Below are positions 19,142-27,312 of a stretch of DNA of 64,000 bases, piece by piece. Under the pieces are notes generated by a model that saw only the letters and a list, made by a program, of their open reading frames with translations, was not told the origin of the DNA and did not search any database. Location: the NCBI GenBank assembly GCA_963773765.1, contig CAVZCC010000001.1:1364001-1428000 (forward strand), written 5' to 3'. This stretch comes from CAVZCC01 sp963773765 (GTDB lineage: Bacteria; Actinomycetota; Acidimicrobiia; Acidimicrobiales; Microtrichaceae). The stretch's first letter is position 1; each line of letters opens with the position of its first letter. A program made the translations under genes and the position numbers.

Positions 19142-20559
19142 CAGCGGTCGCCCCCGTCGTGAGACGACACACCGTCGGGCCCGGACGCAGCATCGGTCCT
19201 GGACGCGATGGCCCGGACGACCTGCCGGTGGCGGTCGCTGATGACCTCGGCGTCCCCACCCACGGGCCGGGTGGCGACCGCACTGTCGAGCACCAGGTCC
19301 GCCTGTTCGCGCAGGCTGTCCAGGAACTCCGGCCGCACCAGCTCCGCCAGATCGGCCAGACGGTCGAGCAGGCGGATCACGATGGCGGGGTTGTCCGCTG
19401 CGGACTGCCGGATCAGGTCGAAGGCGGCGTGCGCCGTCCGGTCGAACAGCAGGGGCGGCACGTACAGCCGGACCTCCATGCCACCGTCGCACAGCCCGCC
19501 GGTCGGGTCGGGCTCCGCCCCCAGTCGGCTCAACGCCGCGGCCAGCCAGTCCACGCAGGTCATGCCGGTGAAGGTGTCGTTCACCGCGGGTGACAGGGCA
19601 CGGAGGGCGATCTCGACCACCTGGTAGACGGCGTACTCGATGTCCTGGCGACGGGTCCGGGACACGCCGATCTCCACCGCCTCCCGCGTGGCGCGGTCGA
19701 CGTCGCCGGCCGCGGTCGCGGGCAGGACCCGGGCCAGCACCTGGCCCTGCATGACGAACTGGCCGGGCCGGTGGTCCAGCACCACGACGGCCCCGAGGCG
19801 GCCCGCCTCCTGCACCATCCTGAGCTGGTCCACGGCCTGGATGAAGCCCGTGGTGCGCACCGGGATGGTCCCGCCCCCGGCCCGGGCCCGAGCCACCAGC
19901 GCCGCCACCGCATCGAGGTCCGCCGGATCGTGCAGCGTTCCGAGGAGATCGTGGCGCTCGTCCACCGCGCGGTCGAGGTCCGCCACCACCGACGCCACCA
20001 CCGTCGGGGCCTGGATGCTGGAGGCCACACGGTGCACGTAGAAGATCAGCAGGACGAAGCAGGCCACCGCGGCCACGACGGTGACCGCGTAGGACACCTC
20101 CGGCACCCCGGCGGGACCGGCGCCGTTGCGGACCGACCCCAGGGTGAGGATGCACAGGATCACGGCGGAGAGGAACCCGCCGAGGGTCACCTGGGTGACC
20201 GGGTCCTGCATGAACCGACGGATCAACCGCGGGCCCAACTGGCTCGAGGCCAGCGCGAACGTGAGGACGCTGGTGGAGAAGACCAGCGCCATGGCCGTGG
20301 CCAGCGCCGACAGCAGGGCACTCAGGACGATCTCCGCATCGGCCGGGGTACGGGCCAGGAGCCACTCGGGGATCCAGGTGACGGTGGCGGCCGTGGGGCC
20401 CTCGACCACCGAGTCGAGCCGGCGGGTGACGGCGAAGACCACCATGGTCATTCCGGCCATGAGCAGGGGGACCACCCACAGGTTCGGGCCGACCCTGAAC
20501 GTCAGCTCCCACCACACGATGGACAGACGCGAACGGCGCTCCGTGCGCTCCGAGGACAC
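19141..20559 (-). CDS. DUF2254 membrane protein
   Basis: This 472-residue protein has four N-terminal helices (WVVPLLMAGMTMVVFAV, IVLSALLSALATAMALVF, GGFLSAVILCILTL and SYAVTVVAAVACFVLLIFYV). A large soluble region contains RRQDIEYAVYQVVEIALRALSPAVNDTFTG, the hallmark of DUF2254. The function of this family is not established. It is translationally coupled (TGATG) to the LysRS-MprF fusion, so it may take part in lysyl-lipid handling or envelope homeostasis; that is inference from context only. A GTG start lies 7 nt after CAGACT, with no clear ribosome site. It is divergent from the GH3 lipoprotein across 99 bp. Confidence 0.88.
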   Translation of the reverse strand: MSSERTERRSRLSIVWWELTFRVGPNLWVVPLLMAGMTMVVFAVTRRLDSVVEGPTAATVTWIPEWLLARTPADAEIVLSALLSALATAMALVFSTSVLTFALASSQLGPRLIRRFMQDPVTQVTLGGFLSAVILCILTLGSVRNGAGPAGVPEVSYAVTVVAAVACFVLLIFYVHRVASSIQAPTVVASVVADLDRAVDERHDLLGTLHDPADLDAVAALVARARAGGGTIPVRTTGFIQAVDQLRMVQEAGRLGAVVVLDHRPGQFVMQGQVLARVLPATAAGDVDRATREAVEIGVSRTRRQDIEYAVYQVVEIALRALSPAVNDTFTGMTCVDWLAAALSRLGAEPDPTGGLCDGGMEVRLYVPPLLFDRTAHAAFDLIRQSAADNPAIVIRLLDRLADLAELVRPEFLDSLREQADLVLDSAVATRPVGGDAEVISDRHRQVVRAIASRTDAASGPDGVSSHDGGDR

Positions 20560-20644
20560 GTGGCACAGTCTGGCCGGTCCGGGACGGGTTCCCGCATCTC
20601 CACCCCGACCGCCCGCTGTCTGGGTCCGCCGACGGGCCCACCGC

Positions 20645-20650
20645 TACCGT
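20645..20650 (+). promoter_or_regulatory. Putative -10 element for a leaderless GH3 transcript
   Basis: TACCGT ends 8 nt before the ATG at 20659, with no Shine-Dalgarno sequence between. The position supports that ATG as the start. Confidence 0.45.
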
Positions 20651-20658
20651 GTCACCCG

Positions 20659-22077
20659 ATGCGCCCGGGAGCTCCGCACCCCCAGTGGCCGGCCGACGCC
20701 ACGGGGCGCGCCCGTCCGAGGTGGACCCTGGCCGCAGCTGTGGGGATGCTCGTGGTGGCCCTGGGCGCCTGCACCGGCACCAACACCACCCAGGTGGAGG
20801 TCCGGTCCGCCACCACAGAGCGCAGCGAACGGACCACCACCACCAAGCCACCGGACTGCGCCGACATGCTGCCCCCGGAGGCCAGGGCGGCCCAGCTGCT
20901 GATGACGATGGTGACCTCACCCACCCTGGCCACCGACGCCATCGCGGGCGGGACGGTCGGCGGGTTCGGCCTGAAGGGCAACCAGACCGCGGACATCGGT
21001 GACCAGGTCGCGACCGCCGTCGCGGACGCCCCGCTGCCCGCCACGGTGGCCGCCGACGAGGAGGGTGGCACCGTGCAGCGGCTCCGGCTGGCCCTGGGCA
21101 AGATCCCGTCGGCCGAGGCCCTGGGCACGGGCACCCCGGAGGAGGCGGCCACCACGCTGGGCGAGCATGCCGCCGGCATGAAGGAACTGGGCTTCACCAT
21201 GAACTTCGGCCCCGTGGCCGACGTCGGGTCCGGATCCGGCCTGGGGACCCGCAGTTTCGGGGACGACCCGGCCGCCGTGTCCTCCTTCGTGAACGCCGTG
21301 GTCGCGGCCCAGACCGAGGCCGGCATCACCTCGGTGGTGAAGCACTGGCCCGGCATCGGCTCGGGAGGACCGGACCCCCACGACAAGCTGCCCACCCTGG
21401 CCCCCGTCGACGAGCTCCGGGCGAAGGACCTGGTGCCGTTCGACCGGGCCATCGAGGCCGGCGTGCCCGCCATCATGGTCACCCACGCCGCCGTGCCGGG
21501 ACTGACCCAGGCCAAGGAGCCGGCCAGCCTGTCCCCGGCCGCCATCACCGGCGAGCTCCGGGGCCGTCAGGGCTTCACCGGCGTGGTCATCACCGACTCG
21601 CTGGGCATGGGCGCCGTGGCCGCGACCACCCCGCAGGACGAAGCGGCCGAGCTGGCCATCACCGCCGGGGCCGACATCGCCCTGGTGTCCGGGGCCGACG
21701 CCGTCCCGGCCGCCCACGCCCGCCTGGTGGACGCCATCACCACGGGGCGGATCCCGTCCGACCAGGTCCTGGCGTCGGTCCGCCGGGTGCTGGCCATGAA
21801 GGGGGTGACGGGACAGTGCCTGGACGCCGTCGCCCGTTACTCCTCGATCGCCCGCCAGGGATCGTCCACCACCACGGGTGCAGCCGGGGACAGCTCCACC
21901 CTGGACCGCGGCACCAGCGACGCCGGCATCAACAGCACGGGGACGGGGACGGGGACGGGGACGGGTTCGTCGACCACGACCACGACCGGATCACGGTCGA
22001 CCTCCACCACCCGGCCCACCACCACGGTCCGCTCCAGCACGACGGTCCGGCCCACCACCACCGCCGGCGGCGGCTGA
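20659..22077 (+). CDS. Glycoside hydrolase family 3 lipoprotein, beta-N-acetylhexosaminidase (NagZ-like)
   Basis: This 472-residue surface lipoprotein has signal WTLAAAVGMLVVALGAC with lipobox LGAC. The GH3 barrel runs from about residue 75 to 395. It contains KHWPG with Lys 228 and His 229, part of the NagZ-specific loop with a catalytic His further on in DPHDKLP. The nucleophile Asp 313 is in VVITDSLGMGAV. It would remove beta-GlcNAc from muropeptides or glycans outside the membrane. The tail of about 70 residues is Ser/Thr-rich with GTG and TTT repeats, encoded by a simple-sequence stretch at 21940-21970. The 3' end overlaps the convergent hypothetical gene by 87 bp. Confidence 0.9.
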   Translation: MRPGAPHPQWPADATGRARPRWTLAAAVGMLVVALGACTGTNTTQVEVRSATTERSERTTTTKPPDCADMLPPEARAAQLLMTMVTSPTLATDAIAGGTVGGFGLKGNQTADIGDQVATAVADAPLPATVAADEEGGTVQRLRLALGKIPSAEALGTGTPEEAATTLGEHAAGMKELGFTMNFGPVADVGSGSGLGTRSFGDDPAAVSSFVNAVVAAQTEAGITSVVKHWPGIGSGGPDPHDKLPTLAPVDELRAKDLVPFDRAIEAGVPAIMVTHAAVPGLTQAKEPASLSPAAITGELRGRQGFTGVVITDSLGMGAVAATTPQDEAAELAITAGADIALVSGADAVPAAHARLVDAITTGRIPSDQVLASVRRVLAMKGVTGQCLDAVARYSSIARQGSSTTTGAAGDSSTLDRGTSDAGINSTGTGTGTGTGSSTTTTTGSRSTSTTRPTTTVRSSTTVRPTTTAGGG

Positions 22078-22554
22078 CGCGACGTCATCGACGGCCCGGT
22101 TGACCCGGCGCACGTCGGAGGCCCGGCACAGCAGGCCGCCGATCCGCCCGCCGGCGCGGTCCGGCTCCGCCCAGCGCTCCACGGCGACCCCCTCTGCGGC
22201 CAGCTCCTCGATGAGCGACGCCTCCGCCCCCGGGGGCAGGTCCACCACCAGCGCCACCCGGGAGTGCCGCCAGCGCCGCGTGTCCCAACGCCAGAGGCCG
22301 AACCAGAGCGCGGCCTGACCTCCCACCACGGCGACCGCCCCACTGGGGCGCGGACGCCCGAGCACCCGACCGGACAAGGTCCGGGCGCCGAGCCCGGCCA
22401 TCCCGCCGACCACGCCGAGGGCGACCCAGCCCGCCGGGTCGGGCCTGACGGTCCGCAGCCCACCCCAGCGCAGGCCCAGCACGAAGCGCACCACCCCGGG
22501 ATGGCGTCGGTCCACCCGGGCGAATGCAGAGGCCAACAGTTCCTTCGGGTCCAC
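21991..22554 (-). CDS. Hypothetical protein with two short hydrophobic segments
   Basis: This 187-codon frame starts at GTG 22554. Its core reads HPGVVRFVLGLRWGGLRTV, then GWVALGVVGGMAGLGARTL and a hydrophobic AVAVVGGQAALWFGL, then an alpha/beta region with SLIEELAAEGVAVERWAEPD and ASDVRRVNRAVDDVA. The last 35 residues are Gly/Arg-rich and lie antisense to the Ser/Thr tail of the GH3 gene, so the real end may be earlier if an indel is present. I recognise no family. Its start faces the CBS-domain gene across 144 bp. Confidence 0.6.
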   Translation of the reverse strand: MDPKELLASAFARVDRRHPGVVRFVLGLRWGGLRTVRPDPAGWVALGVVGGMAGLGARTLSGRVLGRPRPSGAVAVVGGQAALWFGLWRWDTRRWRHSRVALVVDLPPGAEASLIEELAAEGVAVERWAEPDRAGGRIGGLLCRASDVRRVNRAVDDVASAAAGGGGGPDRRAGADRGGGPGGGGRP

Positions 22555-22602
22555 GGCCCCCAGTGTGCCGGGACCACGGCAGGGTCCGGAACCGTGGCCT
22601 CA

Positions 22603-22631
22603 GTGACTTTCCGGCCACGCACGGTCATACT
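22603..22631 (+). promoter_or_regulatory. Sigma-70-like promoter upstream of the CBS-domain gene
   Basis: GTGACT (22603-22608) and CATACT (22626-22631) are separated by 17 bp. Each matches the vegetative consensus at four of six positions. The downstream ATG is at 22699, leaving a leader of about 60 nt. Confidence 0.45.
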
Positions 22632-22698
22632 TGGAGCAAGGACCCGCTGGGGGGTGGGTCCGGCAGGCAGGTGCAGTCGTCAATCCGGGGGTCAGATC

Positions 22699-23133
22699 AT
22701 GCGTGTGTCAGCCATCCTCTCGTCCAAGGGCTCCACGGTCGCCACCATCGCGCCGGACGAGCCCATCACGGAGGCGCTGACCGAGTTGCGCCTCCGCGGG
22801 GTGGGGGCCCTCGTCGTCTCCACCGACGGCCGGAACATCGACGGCATCATCTCCGAGCGGGACATCGTCATCCTGCTGGCCGAGCGGGGCGAGATCGGCC
22901 TGCGCGAGCGGGTGTCGGCGGTGATGACGGCAGAGGTCCGGACCTGCAGCCCGGACGACAGCCTGGAGACCCTGGCCCGCCTGATGACCGAGCACCGCCA
23001 CCGTCACCTGCCGGTGGTGGTCGACGGCCTGCTCACCGGGATCATCAGCATCGGGGACGTGGTGAAGGCCCGCCTGTCCCAGTTGGAGGACGAGACCCGC
23101 AAGCTCCACGACTACATCGTCACCGGACGGTGA
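22699..23133 (+). CDS. Tandem CBS-domain protein
   Basis: This 144-residue cytoplasmic protein is made only of two CBS domains. The first runs from about residue 8 to 62 (APDEPITEALTELRLRGVGALVV, DGIISERDIV). The second runs from about 75 to 130 (SPDDSLETLARLMTEHRHRHLPVV, LTGIISIGDVVKARL). Stand-alone pairs of this kind bind adenine nucleotides and are usually small sensor or regulatory proteins. The stop codon lies inside the first copy of a 26-bp palindromic repeat. Confidence 0.9.
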   Translation: MRVSAILSSKGSTVATIAPDEPITEALTELRLRGVGALVVSTDGRNIDGIISERDIVILLAERGEIGLRERVSAVMTAEVRTCSPDDSLETLARLMTEHRHRHLPVVVDGLLTGIISIGDVVKARLSQLEDETRKLHDYIVTGR

Positions 23134-23186
23134 CCGGGGCGTCCGTCACCGGACGGTGACCGGGGCGTCCGTCACCGGACGGTGAC
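23119..23186. repeat. Three 26-bp tandem copies of a dyad between convergent genes, possible bidirectional terminator
   Basis: GTCACCGGACGGTGAC occurs at 23119-23134, 23145-23160 and 23171-23186 with an exact 26-bp period. Each copy has 7-bp self-complementary arms. The array lies between the ends of the CBS gene (23133) and the diiron protein gene (23192). Stacked hairpins here could end transcription from both sides, although no T-tract follows. Confidence 0.7.
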
Positions 23187-23191
23187 CGGGA

Positions 23192-24287
23192 TCAGCCCGC
23201 GGCGCGGTCCCGGCTGACCTCGTCCAGCATCTCGTACTCCTCGGACGTGTCGGCCCAGTCCTCGAACTGGATGACGCCGATGTCGGTGAACCGCTGGCGC
23301 AGCCACCCCTGGCCGTCCGGGCCGGCGCCCCCGTCCAGGAGACCGAGCTTCTTGCAGTTGGGCACGATCTTGGAGAACAGCAGCGCCTGGAACTCCAGCA
23401 TCTGCGGCGGGGTGTGCTCGTCGAGGAAGGCGCTGATGGCGACCGGGTCCGCCCCCATCCGCTCCCACACCTCGGCGTGGTGGAATCGGCGCTGCAACCG
23501 CAGCGCGGCGTCGAAGGCGAACTCCTGGCGCTCCCGCAGTTCGGCGGTGCTGAGCCCGGCGTAGAACTCCTGCAGCGACAGCACACCGAAGGCCACGTGC
23601 CGGGCCTCGTCGCTCATCACGTAGCGCAGCAGCTGCTTGAGCAGGGGCTCGTTGGTCATCTGGTGCATGAACCCGAACGCGGCGAGCGCCAGGCCCTCCA
23701 CCATGATCTGCATGCCCAGGTAGGTGACGTCCCACCGGTCGTCGGAGAGGATGTCGTCCAGCAGCACCCGCAGGTTGTCGTTGATCCCGTACTGGGTGCC
23801 CAGCTTCTCCTGCAGGTAGCGGGCGAAGACCTCCACGTGACGGGCCTCGTCCATGACCTGGGTGGAGGCGTAGTACTTGGCGTCGATCCACGGCACCGTC
23901 TCCACGATGCGGGCGGTGCAGAGCAGCGCCCCCTGCTCACCGTGCATGAACTGGCTGAGCAGCGAGTTCTGCATCTCCACGCCCACCCTGGTCCACTCCG
24001 CCCCGCCGAAGGAGCGGACGGGCGAGTCCGGATGGGACGGCCAGCATCTCGAACCGGTTGACGGTTCCTCCCCCCAGTTCGGCCGCGACCTTCTCCGGGT
24101 CCACGTCGAGCGACCAGTCCAGGTCGGTCGACCCGTTCCACTGGGAGTGCTTGGCCTTCTCGTAGAGCTTGCCCAGTGCCGGGCGGGTGCGGTCGTAGTC
24201 CCACGTGAACGCGGTCGGGATCTCCGCCTCGACGGCATGGATCGTGTCCAGGACCTCGTTGCGGTCCAGGTCGTCGAACGTTGTCAT
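23192..24287 (-). pseudogene. Diiron ferritin-like oxygenase, interrupted by a 1-bp insertion
   Basis: Read across one indel this is about 364 residues. It has two iron-ligand helices, STQVMDEARHVEVFARYL and LRYVMSDEARHVAFGVLSL, each with E-x-x-H, plus partner glutamates in MHGEQGALLC and MIVEGLALAAF. This is the ferritin-like/R2-like fold of actinobacterial diiron oxidases. The substrate is unknown. The first 85 residues (TTFDDLDRNEVLDTIHAVEAE) are in another frame from the rest. Removing one base from the GGG near 24032-24036 joins them as FEMLAVHPDSPVRSFGG. AGGGGG 8 nt before the ATG at 24287 supports the start. Likely a sequencing error, since both halves are intact. Confidence 0.82.
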
Positions 24288-24381
24288 GGCGGTGCCCCCT
24301 GCGGTCATCCGATCGACCGACCATACCCGACACCAACTTCTGGTGACCCGTCACCCGGCCCGGGCGGCGGTCACGGTGGTG

Positions 24382-26121
24382 TCAGTTCCGGTGGCGGTTG
24401 ACGGCGGACACGACCGCCTTGAGCGACGCGGTGAGGATGCTCTCGTCCAGTCCCACGCCCCAGCGGATGACGCCCTCGGGCGCCTTGACCTCCACGTAGG
24501 CCGCGGCGGTGGCGTCGGTGCCGGCGGACACGGCGTGCTCGGAGTAGTCGACCACCTCCAGGTCCACGCCCAGGTCGTCACGCAGGGCGTGCATGAACGC
24601 CGAGATGGGACCGCCGCCCTCGCCGTAGACCGTGCGGGGCTCGCCGTCCACGATCAACTGGGCCGTGACCCGGGACCCCTCGTTGGAGGTGGTGGCCTCC
24701 GCTGCCCGCAGGGAGATGCCGGGGCCCTCCTCGGGTGCGGCCAGGTAGGCGCCCTCGAAGGACTGCCACATCTGCGACGGGGTGATCTCGGTGCCGGTGT
24801 CCTCCGCGATGTGCTGGATCGTGCGGGAGAACTCGATCTGCAACCGGCGGGGAAGGTCCAGGCCGTACTCGGACTTCATGACGTAGGCCACGCCGCCCTT
24901 GCCGGACTGGCTGTTGACCCGGATGACGGCCTCGTAGGTGCGGCCCAGGTGGGCCGGGTCGATGGGCAGGTACGGGACCTCCCAGGACTCGTAGTCCGAG
25001 CCGGCTCCGTGGCCGCCCACGCCGATGGCCTCGGTGCCCTTCTTGATGGCGTCCTGGTGGGATCCGGAGAACGCGGTGTAGACGAGGTCGCCCACGTAGG
25101 GGTGGCGCTCGTGGACCGGCAGGCGGTTGCAGTACTCCGCGGTCCGTCGCAGGGCGTCGATGTCGGAGAAGTCCAGTTCCGGGTCCACGCCCTGGGTGAA
25201 CAGGTTCAGGCCCATGGTCACCAGGTCCACGTTGCCGGTGCGCTCCCCGTTGCCGAACAGGGTGCCCTCCACCCGGTCCGCTCCGGCCAGCAGGGCCAGT
25301 TCGGCCGCGGCGACGGCGGTGCCACGGTCGTTGTGGGGGTGCAGGCTCAGGATGACCTGGTCACGGTTGGGGATGTTGCGGTGCACGTACTCCACGACGT
25401 CGGCGTAGATGTTGGGCATGTACATCTCCACCGTGGCCGGCACGTTGATGATGACCTGCTCCTCCGGTCCCAGGTCCAGCGCGTCCATGACCGCGGCCGA
25501 GATCTCGATGGCGTAGTCCGGTTCCGTGCCGGTGAAGGACTCCGGGGAGTACTCGTAGCGGATGCGGGTGTCGGGCAGGGTCGATTCGAACTTGCGGACC
25601 AGGCGGGCGGCATCGGTGGCGATCTGGGTGATGCCGTCCCGATCCAGTCCGAACACCACCTTGCGCTGCAGGACCGAGGTGGAGTTGTAGAAGTGCACGA
25701 TGGCGGAGTGGGCGCCGCGCAGGCCCTCGTAGGTCCGCTCGATCAGCTCCGCCCGGCACTGCACCAACACCTGGATGGTGACGTCGTCGGGAACGAGGTC
25801 ACCCTCGATGATCTCCCGCAGGAAGTCGAAGTCCGTCTGGGAGGCCGACGGGAAGCCCACCTCGATCTCCTTGAACCCCATGTCCACCAGGGTGGTGAAC
25901 ATCTTCATCTTGCGGACGGGGTCCATGGGATCGATCAGGGCCTGGTTGCCGTCCCGCAGGTCCACCGAGCACCACGTCGGCGCCTTGGACAGGGTGTTGT
26001 CCGGCCAGGTCCGCGTCGACAGTCCGCCGTTGGGTGACCCGCCCCGGGACGCGTCGAGGGGGAGGAACGGCCGGTACTTGTCGAAGGGCATCTGCTTCGG
26101 GGCTGTTCGTTCCGTGGCCAT
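24382..26121 (-). CDS. leuA: 2-isopropylmalate synthase
   Basis: This 579-residue enzyme condenses acetyl-CoA with 2-oxoisovalerate, the first committed step of leucine synthesis. The catalytic DRE-TIM barrel begins with CSVDLRDGNQALIDPM (residues 51-66). The metal-binding LSLHPHNDRGTAVAAAELAL is present. The C-terminal LeuA regulatory domain ending DLEVVDYSEHAVSAG would bind leucine for feedback inhibition. Sequence and length match the actinobacterial long form (YRPFLPLD N-terminus). GGAAAG 8 nt before the ATG serves as ribosome site. Transcription appears controlled by an upstream leucine leader peptide and attenuator. Confidence 0.97.
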   Translation of the reverse strand: MATERTAPKQMPFDKYRPFLPLDASRGGSPNGGLSTRTWPDNTLSKAPTWCSVDLRDGNQALIDPMDPVRKMKMFTTLVDMGFKEIEVGFPSASQTDFDFLREIIEGDLVPDDVTIQVLVQCRAELIERTYEGLRGAHSAIVHFYNSTSVLQRKVVFGLDRDGITQIATDAARLVRKFESTLPDTRIRYEYSPESFTGTEPDYAIEISAAVMDALDLGPEEQVIINVPATVEMYMPNIYADVVEYVHRNIPNRDQVILSLHPHNDRGTAVAAAELALLAGADRVEGTLFGNGERTGNVDLVTMGLNLFTQGVDPELDFSDIDALRRTAEYCNRLPVHERHPYVGDLVYTAFSGSHQDAIKKGTEAIGVGGHGAGSDYESWEVPYLPIDPAHLGRTYEAVIRVNSQSGKGGVAYVMKSEYGLDLPRRLQIEFSRTIQHIAEDTGTEITPSQMWQSFEGAYLAAPEEGPGISLRAAEATTSNEGSRVTAQLIVDGEPRTVYGEGGGPISAFMHALRDDLGVDLEVVDYSEHAVSAGTDATAAAYVEVKAPEGVIRWGVGLDESILTASLKAVVSAVNRHRN

Positions 26122-26142
26122 GTCGGGTGCTTTCCGGTCTGT

Positions 26143-26184
26143 GGTTGCTGGGTGTGTGGGTTGCTGGGTGTGTGGTTGCTGGGT
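26143..26184 (-). repeat. Three 11-bp direct repeats in the leuA leader
   Basis: On the plus strand GGTTGCTGGGT starts at 26143, 26159 and 26174 (16- and 15-bp spacing). In the mRNA this reads as an ACCCAGCAACC series between the attenuator hairpin and the leuA ribosome site. It is predicted to be unstructured; function unknown. Confidence 0.6.
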
Positions 26185-26243
26185 CTGGACGTGTGTGGGT
26201 GGGGATGCGGGCCCGGTGCGCAGTGCCTGCCCCGAAAACCGAA

Positions 26244-26271
26244 GAACCTCCTGCGGGGACGCAGGAGGTTC
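26244..26271 (-). terminator. leuA attenuator hairpin
   Basis: GAACCTCCTGC (26244-26254) pairs perfectly with GCAGGAGGTTC (26261-26271) across a 6-nt loop. On the minus strand it is followed by a T-rich TTCGGTTTTC. This is the strongest intrinsic-terminator shape in the window and sits between the Leu-codon leader ORF and leuA. Confidence 0.75.
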
Positions 26272-26296
26272 GGCGAGCCGGCGGGGCGGGCTCGCC
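26272..26296 (-). promoter_or_regulatory. Second leader hairpin next to the leucine leader peptide stop
   Basis: GGCGAGCC (26272-26279) pairs with GGCTCGCC (26289-26296) across 9 nt. The upper arm touches the leader stop codon (26296-26298), so a ribosome finishing or stalling on the leader peptide would change whether this hairpin forms. That is the usual geometry of a pause or protector stem in attenuation. Confidence 0.55.
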
Positions 26297-26331
26297 TACA
26301 TGAGCAGGAGGAGGGCGGTGGGCTGCGACAT
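26296..26331 (-). CDS. leuL: leu leader peptide
   Basis: This 11-residue ORF encodes MSQPTALLLLM with four consecutive Leu codons (CTC CTC CTG CTC), then TAG. It is followed directly by two hairpins and, 174 bp on, by leuA. When leucyl-tRNA is scarce the ribosome should stall on the Leu run and prevent the terminator from forming. The -10 hexamer TACGAT ends 8 nt before the ATG, and a GTG lies directly before it, so the leader mRNA is probably leaderless, explaining the missing ribosome site. Confidence 0.75.
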   Translation of the reverse strand: MSQPTALLLLM

Positions 26332-26339
26332 CACCGGCC

Positions 26340-26368
26340 ATCGTACCGCCACGGATGGGCGACGGCAA
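26340..26368 (-). promoter_or_regulatory. leuA operon promoter
   Basis: On the minus strand TTGCCG (26363-26368) and TACGAT (26340-26345) are separated by exactly 17 bp. The expected start point falls at or just before the leader peptide start codon (26331). Confidence 0.6.
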
Positions 26369-26380
26369 TGCACCACCGGT

Positions 26381-27293
26381 TCAGCGGGGACCGCAGATGG
26401 CGTCCAGCGCCCCCACCGGTGGTGCCAGGTAGAACGCCCCGGACACGGCACGGCTCACATCGGTCAGCCGGTCCCGCCTGCCGTCGGCCAGGCCGTACAT
26501 CCGGCCCAGCATGTCCGAGAAGGTGTCCAGGTCCTTGTTGAAGGCCAGGAAGAACAGCCCCAGTTCGGAGGTGTCGCCGTAGGGGAACGAACGCCGGTAG
26601 ATCTCCCGCTCCTCGCCGGCGTCGTCCTCCATGACCACCCGCTCGATGTGGGCCCGCTCCGGCAGCGGGTCGAGCTCCACCGAGCCGTCCTTGGTGCGGC
26701 CGAACACCAGCTCCTGGTCGGCCACGTCCATGGCCTCGAAGGCGGCCAGGTCATGGACCCAGCGCATGGCCAACACGAACGAGCCGCCGGCCGATGGACC
26801 GTCGGCGACGCGGACGCACCGGGCCCCGCTCGTCGCCCTTGGGGTTCTCGGTCCCGTCCTCGAACCCGCTCAGGTCCAGGTGCTCGAAGTAGGTGAAGCC
26901 CGACGTCTCCTCCCGGAGGTCGGCCAGGCCGGCCAGGGTGGAGCGGGTCAGCCACGCCGCGGCCAGGCAGCGGTCGGTGGTGCCGGCCGCGAACCACACC
27001 AGCAGGTCGTCCTGGGTGGCGGGCGCGGTCACGCCGTCCACACCCCGCACGTCGGTGAAGGGGCGCATGCCCGCCGGCATCTGGTCCGGGGCCAGCGTGC
27101 CCAGGAGCGACGCCCCGAACGCCACCACCACGCGGTCCGGGCCCCGCTCGGACCCCTCCAACGTCCGGACGTCACCCAGCGCGGCCCGGAGCGCGTCCAC
27201 GTCCACGCCTCCCACCACCCGGTACTGCTGCACCCAGTGACACGGGGGGGACTCGTCGAGGATGCCCGGCTGGGCCGATCCGTCGTTGGACAT
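26381..27293 (-). pseudogene. Dyp-type heme peroxidase, interrupted by a 1-bp insertion
   Basis: Read across one indel this is about 303 residues, the usual length for a dye-decolorising peroxidase. The N-terminal part contains the signature GFEDGTENPKG, whose Asp is the catalytic acid. The C-terminal part has RAHIERVV (candidate proximal His), RRSFPYG (distal Arg) and LGLFFLAFNKDL. The join is in the CCCC at 26824-26827: removing one base gives ERARCVRVADGPSAGGSFVLAMRW. Start 27293 is supported by TATCCT 7 nt upstream. No Tat signal is visible, so it may be cytoplasmic or encapsulin-loaded, although no encapsulin gene is adjacent. Confidence 0.88.
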
Positions 27294-27300
27294 GTGGGGC

Positions 27301-27306
27301 AGGATA
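27301..27306 (-). promoter_or_regulatory. Putative -10 element for a leaderless Dyp peroxidase transcript
   Basis: TATCCT on the minus strand ends 7 nt before the ATG at 27293. It lies only 7 bp from the ATG of the divergent ABA4-like gene. Confidence 0.4.
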
Positions 27307-27312
27307 CGGGCC

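Noticed and set aside
22264..22698. N-terminal extension of the CBS-domain protein
   Set aside because: The upstream in-frame sequence is antisense to the neighbouring hypothetical gene and has no motif. The ATG at 22699 starts exactly at the CBS fold and has its own promoter.
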